Positions 1 to 4,905 of a stretch of DNA of 5,679 bases are shown piece by piece. Numbering within the stretch: position 1 is the stretch's first letter; every line of letters starts with the position of its first letter. The stretch is from an uncultured Lachnospiraceae bacterium (GTDB lineage Bacteria; Bacillota; Clostridia; Lachnospirales; Lachnospiraceae): contig CACXEL010000056.1 in the NCBI GenBank assembly GCA_902766655.1, positions 1-5,679 on the forward strand, in the 5' to 3' direction. Below the pieces are notes generated by a model. The model was not told the origin of the DNA and ran no database searches. It saw nothing but the letters and a program-made list of their open reading frames with translations. A program made the position numbers and the translations under genes.

Positions 1-512
1 ACACGGAGCTTGGCATCCAGGTTGGACAGCGGCTCGTCCATGAGGAAGACCTTGGGGTTACGGACGATAGCACGGCCCATGGCAACACGCTGTCTGTGAC
101 CACCGGAAAGAGCCTTCGGCTTGCGGTCCAGAAGCTTGTCCAGGTCGAGGATCTTGGCAGCTTCCTTGACCTGCTGGTCGATCTGGTCCTTCGGAACCTT
201 ACGGAGCTTAAGACCGAATGCCATGTTGTCATAAACGGTCATGTGCGGATACAGAGCGTAGTTCTGGAAGACCATGGCGATGTCGCGGTCCTTGGGTTCG
301 ACGTCGTTCATCAGCTTGCCATCGATCTTGAACTCGCCGCCTGTGATGTCCTCAAGGCCAGCGATCATACGAAGGGTGGTGGACTTGCCGCATCCGGACG
401 GTCCGACGAAGATGATGAATTCCTTGTCAGCGATTTCAAGGTTGAAATCCTTAACGGCCTTGAAGCCATTCGGGTAGGTCTTGTCAATGTGCTGCAGAGA
501 AAGAGATGCCAT
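1..512 (-). CDS. ugpC: Carbohydrate ABC transporter ATP-binding protein (UgpC/MsmK/MalK family), 5' part only
   Basis: This is the cytoplasmic ATPase that powers uptake of a sugar, oligosaccharide or glycerol phosphate. Only the first 170 codons are present; family members have about 360-370 residues, so most of the second half, including the C-terminal regulatory domain, lies off the left edge. Visible in order are Walker [10 protein letters not shown] (residues 37-45), the Q-loop at Q83 in [13 protein letters not shown], the ABC signature LSGGHRQR (135-142), Walker B VFLMDEP (155-161) with catalytic E160, and the D-loop SNLDAKLR (163-170). The fifth signature residue is H139 instead of the usual Gln. 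The ATG at 512 follows AGGAGG (521-526) with 8 bases between. No sugar permease or binding protein lies next to it, which fits the stand-alone ATPases (MsmX/MsmK) shared by several transporters. The substrate cannot be told, and the symbol is a family-level name. The 165 bases upstream, up to greA, hold no promoter I trust. Confidence 0.95.
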   Translation of the reverse strand, partial: MASLSLQHIDKTYPNGFKAVKDFNLEIADKEFIIFVGPSGCGKSTTLRMIAGLEDITGGEFKIDGKLMNDVEPKDRDIAMVFQNYALYPHMTVYDNMAFGLKLRKVPKDQIDQQVKEAAKILDLDKLLDRKPKALSGGHRQRVAMGRAIVRNPKVFLMDEPLSNLDAKLR

Positions 513-677
513 TTTGTTTTCCTCCTGATATAATATAAAACCTTCCGCCGGAGCGGTTGTTTTCCTTTTCTTACAATGGACAGTATACCCAATCCGGCTC
601 CCGTTTGGTATGGATATTCTGACAAAGAAAAAGCCGCTTTCCTGTCAAATTGACGAAAGAAATGTGCACCCTTCCCG

Positions 678-1178
678 TCAGAAACGGCGGATGGCATCCG
701 ATGAGTCGTCCTGGGCGGCGCTGACGGATCTTATTTCCACCTCATACCCGCCGGCCCCTGCCTCGACGAAGACCCTGTCGCCGGCGCGGCGGCCCAGCAG
801 GGCCTTGCCGAAGGGCGATTCGATGGAAATGTAGCCATTCAGCGAATCCCCCCGGATGCTGGTCACGATGCGGAAGCTCTCCGTCTCGTCGTCCTCCGGG
901 AAATAGACCTCCACCACCTTGTTGATCGCCACGCGGTCGTCGTCATTCGCATCGTCGATGATGATGGCGGTCTTCAGCATCCTGTCCAGATAGCCGATCC
1001 GGCTCTCGTTCTGGTTCTTCTCCCGCTTGGCGGCATAGTATTCAAAGTTCTCGGACAGGTCCCCCTGGGCCCTGGCCTCCTTGACGGCCTCGATCAGCTG
1101 AGGCCTCAGCACGAGCTTCCTGTGCTCGATCTCGGCCTCGATCTTGGCGACGTCGCTCCTTGTCAGTTTCTCACGCAT
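678..1178 (-). CDS. greA: GreA/GreB-family transcription elongation factor
   Basis: Gre factors enter the secondary channel of RNA polymerase and stimulate cleavage of the backtracked RNA 3' end, restarting stalled complexes. The 166 residues show the two family domains. An N-terminal coiled coil covers about residues 5-75, with the tip motif ARAQGDLSENFEYYAAK (35-51) carrying the Mg-binding acids D40 and E43. A C-terminal FKBP-like domain includes SPFGKALLGRRAGDRV, where family members have S-P-x-G/A-x-A/G-L-x-G. The protein is slightly longer than B. subtilis or E. coli GreA (157-158) because of a charged tail ending DDSSDAIRRF. The loop FEYYAAKREKNQNESRI differs from typical GreA, so this may be a second, lineage-specific paralogue rather than the only GreA. 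The ATG at 1178 is the only sensible start; AGAGG lies just 3 bases upstream, a rather short spacing. It is the last gene of the murG cluster, 38 bases after the small unknown gene. Confidence 0.9.
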   Translation of the reverse strand: MREKLTRSDVAKIEAEIEHRKLVLRPQLIEAVKEARAQGDLSENFEYYAAKREKNQNESRIGYLDRMLKTAIIIDDANDDDRVAINKVVEVYFPEDDETESFRIVTSIRGDSLNGYISIESPFGKALLGRRAGDRVFVEAGAGGYEVEIRSVSAAQDDSSDAIRRF

Positions 1179-1216
1179 GTTCCTCTCGCTTTCTTATCTT
1201 CCGTGCAGCCTGCTCC

Positions 1217-1480
1217 TCAGTCCTCCGCGAGGACCTCGAGCTCCAGACAGTCGAAGTCGATCTCCTCTATGAAGGAGTCCCGGGTAAAGCGCACCTTCTT
1301 CCTCCGCTTGAAATCACTAATATTGGACTCCAGCCAGATGGGCACGCTGAGGTCGAACTCGCGGCAGACCGCCTCCAGGGCATGAAAGACTTTGTGGGTC
1401 CGGGTGTCGGCGGTCAGGTCCTCTGCGACCATGTCCCTGATCATATGATTGTCTTTCCAGAGCTTGCCCCAGATACGCAT
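1217..1480 (-). CDS. Small conserved-looking protein of unknown function between murG and greA
   Basis: I cannot assign a function. The gene encodes 87 residues with no signal peptide, membrane segment, cysteine pair or known catalytic motif. It starts MRIWGKLWKDN, has a central RTHKVFHALEAVCREFDL stretch (about 27-44) that looks helical, then VPIWLES, a basic patch FKRRKKVRF (about 57-65), and an acidic end (IDFDCLELEVLAED). The alternation of helix, short strands and charged edge suggests a small soluble alpha/beta protein. It is very probably a real gene: AAGGAAG sits 6 bases before the ATG at 1480, it lies 15 bases after the murG stop and 38 bases before greA, and it fills the space between two certain genes in the same direction. 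I have an impression of similar proteins of this length in other Lachnospiraceae, always unnamed, but could not check it. Position suggests co-transcription with murG and greA, which says nothing firm about role. Confidence 0.85.
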   Translation of the reverse strand: MRIWGKLWKDNHMIRDMVAEDLTADTRTHKVFHALEAVCREFDLSVPIWLESNISDFKRRKKVRFTRDSFIEEIDFDCLELEVLAED

Positions 1481-1495
1481 ACTTTTCTTCCTTTT

Positions 1496-2569
1496 TCAGT
1501 CTCTCTTCAGCCTGTACTGCTCGATCAGTCCCAGAATAATTCCGATGGCGTCCGCCTGGCTGGAGGAGGCCATGGCGTCGATGTAGGTCTGCCGGTCTGT
1601 GTACAGTTCTTCCACGCCGGCGACCAGCTTCTCCGTAGTCAGCGCTTCCTCCTCAATGACCATGGAATAGCCCTGCTCCGCAAAGCTTCTGGCGTTCAGG
1701 ATCTGATCGCCGCGGCTGGCCTTCATGGACAGAGGAATCAGGAGGTTGGGCTTGTGCAGGGCCAAAAGCTCACAGATGGCGTTGGCCCCGGCCCGGGAAA
1801 TGACCACATCCGCCATGGCGAAGAGGTCGGGCAGTTCCTCAGAAATGTATTCATACTGGCGGTAGCCTTCCTTCCCCTTCAGACTCTCATCCAGCTTGCC
1901 CTTTCCGCAGAGGTGGACAACATCCCACCGGGGCAGAAGCTCCGGCAGGGCAGCCCGCACCGCATCGTTGACCGGAGTAGCGCCGAGGGATCCGCCGATG
2001 ACCATGATGACCGGCTTCTCCCCGGTCAGGCCGGTGAAGGTGAACCCGGCCTCGCGGCTGCCCTTGAGCAGCTCCTCACGGATGGGTGTTCCGGTGAGGA
2101 CGGCCTTATCGGAATGCAGCATCCTGACGGTCTCCGGGAAATTGCAGCAGACCTTGGTGGCCATGGGCTTGCAGATCTTGTTGGCCAGGCCCGGCGTCAT
2201 GTCCGACTCATGGGAGATGACCGGGATCTTCCGGCTGAAGGCTGCCCTCACGACCGGAACGGCCACGAAGCCGCCCTTGGAGAAGACGATGTCGGGCTTT
2301 ATTTCCCGCATGAGGCGGCCGGCTTCGACGATGCCCTTGAGGACCCGGAAGGGGTCAGAGACGTTCTTTAAGGAGGCGTAGCGGCGGAACTTGCCCGTCG
2401 AAATGCCGTAGTAGGGAATACCCAGCTTTTCGATGAGCCCCCGCTCCATGCCCTCGTAGGAGCCGATGTAGCTGACCTCGTAGCCCAGCTCCTTCAGGTG
2501 GGGGATCAGGGCGATATTGGGGGTGACGTGGCCGGCGGTGCCGCCGCCTGTCAGGACGATTTTTTTCAT
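1496..2569 (-). CDS. murG: MurG, UDP-GlcNAc:undecaprenyl-PP-MurNAc-pentapeptide N-acetylglucosaminyltransferase
   Basis: MurG transfers GlcNAc from UDP-GlcNAc to lipid I on the inner face of the membrane, making lipid II, the peptidoglycan precursor. The 357 residues match the usual length (about 355). The GT-B fold is clear: glycine loop GGGTAGHVTPN (8-18) with H14, a second loop FSKGGFVAVPVV (96-107), HESDMTPGLANK (120-131), the C-domain glycine loop GGSLGATPVND (192-202), and the nucleotide-sugar motif ISRAGANAICELL (257-269) followed by SRGDQILNA (285-293). HESDxTPGLANK and RGDQI put it in the Staphylococcus aureus-like branch, not the B. subtilis/E. coli type with HEQN. The start ATG at 2569 has AGAGG 6 bases upstream. 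It is not flanked by murD, ftsW or murC as in the classical dcw cluster; here it leads a small cluster with an unknown gene and greA. A minus-strand promoter candidate lies about 100 bases upstream. Confidence 0.97.
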   Translation of the reverse strand: MKKIVLTGGGTAGHVTPNIALIPHLKELGYEVSYIGSYEGMERGLIEKLGIPYYGISTGKFRRYASLKNVSDPFRVLKGIVEAGRLMREIKPDIVFSKGGFVAVPVVRAAFSRKIPVISHESDMTPGLANKICKPMATKVCCNFPETVRMLHSDKAVLTGTPIREELLKGSREAGFTFTGLTGEKPVIMVIGGSLGATPVNDAVRAALPELLPRWDVVHLCGKGKLDESLKGKEGYRQYEYISEELPDLFAMADVVISRAGANAICELLALHKPNLLIPLSMKASRGDQILNARSFAEQGYSMVIEEEALTTEKLVAGVEELYTDRQTYIDAMASSSQADAIGIILGLIEQYRLKRD

Positions 2570-2594
2570 TTTTATCCTCTTTTCCCCTCCGGCA

Positions 2595-2603
2595 TGTTAT
2601 ACT
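2595..2603 (+). promoter_or_regulatory. Candidate extended -10 promoter for the beta-CASP gene
   Basis: The sequence TGTTATACT fits the extended -10 form TG-n-TATAAT with one mismatch. No good -35 hexamer lies 17 bases upstream (TCCTCT at 2575-2580), which extended -10 promoters can tolerate. The predicted transcript start, near 2610, would give the beta-CASP gene a leader of about 115 bases. This is the best plus-strand candidate in the divergent region but rests on one element only. Confidence 0.35.
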
Positions 2604-2611
2604 GGAGGTAG

Positions 2612-2713
2612 ATGAAGCACTCGCAGATCAACGCAGGAAGCCGTCCTTCGGGAGACGGCATACACGTGAACATATTAGACCATTTTGCGGGAATTTGCAA
2701 CCGGAAGAGTTAG
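2612..2713 (+). CDS. Possible 33-codon upstream ORF ending in the beta-CASP gene's ribosome binding site
   Basis: An ATG at 2612 opens a 33-codon frame that stops at TAG 2711-2713; that TAG is the first part of the TAGGAGG Shine-Dalgarno of the next gene. A GGAGG lies before the ATG but only 3 bases away, and it falls between the candidate -10 and its expected start point, so it may not be in the mRNA. The peptide (beginning MKHSQINAG, ending ICNRKS) resembles nothing I know and its codon choice is not clearly coding. It could be a coupling or sensor ORF, or chance. Confidence 0.2.
   Translation: MKHSQINAGSRPSGDGIHVNILDHFAGICNRKS
2640..2659. other. Hairpin in the murG / beta-CASP divergent region
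   Basis: GCCGTC (2640-2645) pairs with GACGGC (2654-2659) around CTTCGGGA; on the plus strand this includes a C(UUCG)G-type stable loop. No T-run follows on either strand, so it is not an intrinsic terminator. It would lie in the 5' leaders of both divergent transcripts if the promoters proposed here are right. Confidence 0.45.
2672..2700 (-). promoter_or_regulatory. Candidate sigma-A promoter for the murG cluster
   Basis: On the minus strand TTGCAA (2700-2695, -35) and TAATAT (2677-2672, -10) are separated by exactly 17 bases; each matches its consensus at 4 of 6 positions. Transcription would start near 2665, giving murG a leader of about 95 bases containing the 2640-2659 hairpin. No better minus-strand candidate with correct spacing was found between the two genes. 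Confidence 0.4.
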
Positions 2714-2717
2714 GAGG
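2711..2717 (+). promoter_or_regulatory. Shine-Dalgarno that fixes the beta-CASP start
   Basis: TAGGAGG lies 6 bases before the ATG at 2724. The reading frame stays open upstream to a TTG at 2685, but the residues added there would be encoded by the ribosome binding site itself and do not resemble the family, so 2724 is the start. Confidence 0.9.
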
Positions 2718-2723
2718 CCATTC

Positions 2724-4343
2724 ATGAAGCTTACATTTATCGGGGCCGACCACGAAGTGACGGGAAGCTGCCATTTTCTGGAGGCAGCCGGCTTTAATAT
2801 GCTCATCGACTACGGCATGGAGCAGGGTGAAGATATCTTTGAAAATGCCCCGCTGCCGGTGAACGCGTCCGACATCGATTTTGTTTTTCTCACCCACGCC
2901 CACATCGACCACTCGGGGCTGATCCCCCTGCTGGCCGCCAAAGGCTTCAGCGGCAGGATCCTGGCCACCAAGGCGACCTGCGACCTTTGCCGCATCATGC
3001 TGCTCGACTCCGCCCACATCCAGGAATTTGAAGCCGAGTGGCGCAACCGCAAGGGGCAGCGCGAAGGCCGCGAGCCCTACGTTCCCATCTACACCACGGA
3101 GGATGCGGAGCGGGCATTGACCTTCTTCGAGGCCTATGACTACGCCAGAATATATGAGGTGGCGCCGGGCATCCGGATCCGGTTCACCGACGTCGGCCAC
3201 CTCCTGGGCAGTGCCGCCATCGAGCTGTGGGCAGAGGAGGATGGGACGACCCGCAAGATCGTCTTCTCCGGCGACATAGGAAATACAGACCAGCCCATCC
3301 TGAAGGATCCGGAATACATCGAGGAGGCCGACTACGTCCTCATCGAGTCCACCTACGGCGACCGCAGCCACGGCGGACGGATCGACTATGCGCCGGCTCT
3401 TGCCGCCATCATCCAGAAGACCTTCGACCGGGGCGGCAACGTCGTCATCCCCTCCTTCGCCGTCGGCAGGACCCAGGAGATGCTCTACTTCATCCGCCAG
3501 ATCAAGGAGCAGGGCCTTGTCACCGGCCATGACGGATTCGAGGTCTACGTGGACAGCCCTCTGGCCATCAACGCAACGACCATCTTCAACCAGAACAATA
3601 TGGACTGTTATGACGAGGAGGCCGTTGCCCTCGTGTCGCAGGGCATCAACCCCATCGATTTCCCGGGCCTCAGGACAGCCACCACCGCGGAGGAGTCCAG
3701 AGCCATCAATTTTGACAGGACCCCCAAGGTCATCATCTCCGCCTCCGGCATGTGCGAGGCCGGCCGGATCAAGCACCACTTAAAGCACAACCTCTGGCGC
3801 AAGGAAAGCACCATTCTCTTCGTCGGGTATCAGTCCGTGGGGACCCTGGGACGTGCCATTGTGGACGGCGCGGAGCAGGTCACTCTCTTCGGCGAGAAGA
3901 TCGCCGTCCAGGCGGAGGTCACCGTCCTGCCGGGCGTCTCCGGACATGCGGACCGGGAAGGGCTCCTGGCCTGGGCTGCCGGATTCAAGGAAAAGCCGAG
4001 GAAATGCTTCGTCGTCCACGGCGAGGACGCCGTGACCGGGCTCTTTGTCCAGAGTCTCCATGAAGAGCTGGGCTGGAACGCCGTGGCTCCCTATTCGGGG
4101 ACCCAGTACGACCTGCTCACCGGCAAGTGCCTCTTCGAGGCCACCCCCATCCCGATCGTGAAGAAGGAGCCGGCAGACGCCAAAGCTGTCTCCGGCCAGA
4201 AGGCCACGCCTTACACGCGGCTTGAAAATGCCCTCGAACGACTCAGCGCCCTGGTCCGCTCGAGCCGTCACCTGGCCAACAAGGACATGGGCCGGCTGGC
4301 CGACCAGATCCTGGGCATCGTGGAGAAGTGGGATCGGAAATAA
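2724..4343 (+). CDS. Metallo-beta-lactamase/beta-CASP-fold RNA-processing protein (CPSF/YSH1-like)
   Basis: The family (COG1236 type) comprises zinc-dependent nucleases acting on RNA, related to eukaryotic CPSF-73 and archaeal aCPSF1; the substrate of bacterial members like this one is generally not known. All metal ligands are visible: HAHIDH (58-63), H159 in TDVGHLLGS, D184 in FSGDIGN, then beta-CASP motif A E208 in IESTYGDR, motif B H408 in SGHAD and motif C H432 in VVHGE. The beta-CASP insert runs from about 217 to 390, with PSFAVGRTQEML (243-254), VDSPLA (276-281) and the SASGMCEAGRIKHH signature (339-352). After about residue 465 comes a linker and a helical tail of some 60 residues, longer than the minimal core. 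The 539-residue length fits the Firmicutes members I know of. There are no KH domains and no RNase J-type C-terminal dimer domain, so I do not call it RNase J. It stands alone, divergent from murG, with its own terminator. Confidence 0.93.
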   Translation: MKLTFIGADHEVTGSCHFLEAAGFNMLIDYGMEQGEDIFENAPLPVNASDIDFVFLTHAHIDHSGLIPLLAAKGFSGRILATKATCDLCRIMLLDSAHIQEFEAEWRNRKGQREGREPYVPIYTTEDAERALTFFEAYDYARIYEVAPGIRIRFTDVGHLLGSAAIELWAEEDGTTRKIVFSGDIGNTDQPILKDPEYIEEADYVLIESTYGDRSHGGRIDYAPALAAIIQKTFDRGGNVVIPSFAVGRTQEMLYFIRQIKEQGLVTGHDGFEVYVDSPLAINATTIFNQNNMDCYDEEAVALVSQGINPIDFPGLRTATTAEESRAINFDRTPKVIISASGMCEAGRIKHHLKHNLWRKESTILFVGYQSVGTLGRAIVDGAEQVTLFGEKIAVQAEVTVLPGVSGHADREGLLAWAAGFKEKPRKCFVVHGEDAVTGLFVQSLHEELGWNAVAPYSGTQYDLLTGKCLFEATPIPIVKKEPADAKAVSGQKATPYTRLENALERLSALVRSSRHLANKDMGRLADQILGIVEKWDRK

Positions 4344-4348
4344 AGACA

Positions 4349-4396
4349 GGCGGAGCCGCAGGGACCTCATGGATCCCCGCGGCTCCGCCGTTTTTT
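4349..4396 (+). terminator. Strong intrinsic terminator of the beta-CASP gene, probably bidirectional
   Basis: GGCGGAGCCGC (4349-4359) pairs perfectly with GCGGCTCCGCC (4379-4389), an 11 bp stem; inside it GGGACC and GGATCCC can pair further. A G and six T follow (4391-4396). It begins 5 bases after the TAA of the beta-CASP gene. On the minus strand the stem is followed by a moderately T-rich stretch, and the convergent TSCPD gene ends at 4419, so it may stop both transcripts. Confidence 0.93.
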
Positions 4397-4418
4397 GTCT
4401 GTGTTCATTTTCTGCGTC

Positions 4419-4679
4419 TTACGCGTTGGCGGCCTGCTCCCTGGCGGCCGTCAGGGCCTTGGCCAGCTGGTCCGGGCAGGATGTCCCGCGGCCGCGGCAG
4501 TTGACGCCCTTCAGGCGGTCGATGACTTCATCCACGTCCATTCCCTCGACCAGGCGGGAGACACCCTGGGTGTTGCCGTGGCAGCCGCCCTGGAAAAATA
4601 CGTTCCTGACCTTGTTGTCCTCGATCTCGAAGGAGATCATGCGGGCGCAAACGCCCCGTGTCTGATAATTGTACTGCAT
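4419..4679 (-). CDS. TSCPD-domain protein (TIGR03905-type), 86 residues
   Basis: The TSCPD domain is named after its motif and is otherwise found at the C-terminus of some B12-dependent ribonucleotide reductases; the role of the free-standing version is not known. The protein is only this domain: a beta-rich N-terminal half (MQYNYQTRGVCARMISFEIED), FFQGGCHGNTQGVSRL (28-43), a helix (DVDEVIDRLKGV) and C-R-G-R-G-T-S-C-P-D-Q-L-A (61-73). Four cysteines, C11, C33, C61 and C68, are the typical conserved set and could bind a metal, an inference. The start at 4679 is chosen because AGGAGA lies about 8 bases upstream; a GTG at 4697 in frame would make the ribosome binding site coding. It is read toward the beta-CASP gene and has its own promoter and structured leader, so it appears to be monocistronic. 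Confidence 0.88.
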   Translation of the reverse strand: MQYNYQTRGVCARMISFEIEDNKVRNVFFQGGCHGNTQGVSRLVEGMDVDEVIDRLKGVNCRGRGTSCPDQLAKALTAAREQAANA

Positions 4680-4686
4680 ATTCTTC

Positions 4687-4704
4687 TCTCCTGTCACAGG
4701 GAGA
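4687..4704 (-). promoter_or_regulatory. Possible hairpin covering the TSCPD ribosome binding site
   Basis: On the minus strand CCTG and CAGG close on a TGA loop; after one bulged C, TCT pairs with AGA. The right arm contains AGGAGA, the Shine-Dalgarno of the TSCPD gene. The stem is short (4 + 3 pairs), so its effect is uncertain. Just upstream, GCGG-AGT-CCGC and CCGC-CTGCA-GCGG are two mutually exclusive small hairpins sharing the middle CCGC. Confidence 0.3.
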
Positions 4705-4743
4705 CCGCTGCAGGCGGACTCCGCTTCTCATCTTTCCTTCGTG

Positions 4744-4771
4744 TAAAATAAGGCGCCGGCTTTGCCGGCGC
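4744..4771 (-). terminator. Terminator-like hairpin in the TSCPD leader
   Basis: GCGCCGGC (4753-4760) and GCCGGCGC (4764-4771) form a perfect 8 bp GC stem with a three-base loop. On the minus strand it is followed by CTTATTTTA, a fair termination tract. It lies between the promoter at 4795-4824 and the TSCPD start, so it may be an attenuator or a 5' stabilising stem. Alternatively it is a back-up terminator for the rhomboid gene. Confidence 0.6.
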
Positions 4772-4794
4772 TGCTTTTGCTTCTTTCAGGTGTA

Positions 4795-4824
4795 TTTATA
4801 AGGCAGACCGGCACGGATTGTCAA
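4795..4824 (-). promoter_or_regulatory. Sigma-A promoter for the TSCPD gene
   Basis: On the minus strand a perfect TTGACA (4824-4819) is followed after 18 bases by TATAAA (4800-4795), or after 17 by TTATAA. Transcription should start near 4788 and give a leader of roughly 110 bases to the ATG at 4679, passing through the 4753-4771 hairpin almost at once. It is the best promoter in the window. Confidence 0.7.
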
Positions 4825-4864
4825 GCCCAAAAAGACCCCCGCCGAACCGATTTTATACACTCTT

Positions 4865-4905
4865 AATAAAATAAGGGATGAGAGAACACCCTGGGCCTCA
4901 TTCCC
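4865..4905 (-). terminator. Candidate terminator of the rhomboid gene
   Basis: On the minus strand GGGAATGAG (4905-4897) pairs with CTCATCCC (4882-4875) with one bulged A, around a 14-base loop, and is followed by TTATTTTATT. The left arm contains the TGA stop of the rhomboid gene. The stem is imperfect but the tail and position are right. Confidence 0.5.

Noticed and set aside
624..687. Possible terminator after greA and promoter before the ABC ATPase gene
   Set aside because: Small nested stems around CCGT-ACGG lack a good T-run, and the perfect TTGACA on the minus strand near 645 has no acceptable -10 at 16-18 bases. Neither was strong enough to annotate.
365..697. 110-codon minus-strand frame spanning the ABC ATPase start and the upstream gap
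   Set aside because: It overlaps the certain ATPase gene in another frame and has no ribosome binding site or recognisable sequence.
1160..2371. 403-codon plus-strand open frame lying across murG and its downstream gene
   Set aside because: It is antisense to murG, crosses the gene boundaries, lacks a ribosome binding site and family motifs, and is explained by GC-rich codon use in the opposite strand.
2640..2659. Reading the divergent-region hairpin as an intrinsic terminator
   Set aside because: No T-rich tract follows on either strand, so it is kept only as a leader hairpin.
2628..3779. 383-codon minus-strand open frame opposite the beta-CASP gene
   Set aside because: The plus strand encodes every metal-binding motif of the family; the minus product is a low-complexity Gly/Asp/Val-rich shadow.
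4528..4731. 67-codon minus-strand frame with AAGGAAAG before its ATG at 4731
   Set aside because: The site looks like a ribosome binding site, but the frame overlaps the TSCPD gene out of frame and gives an Arg-rich shadow peptide. The TSCPD product matches a known family.
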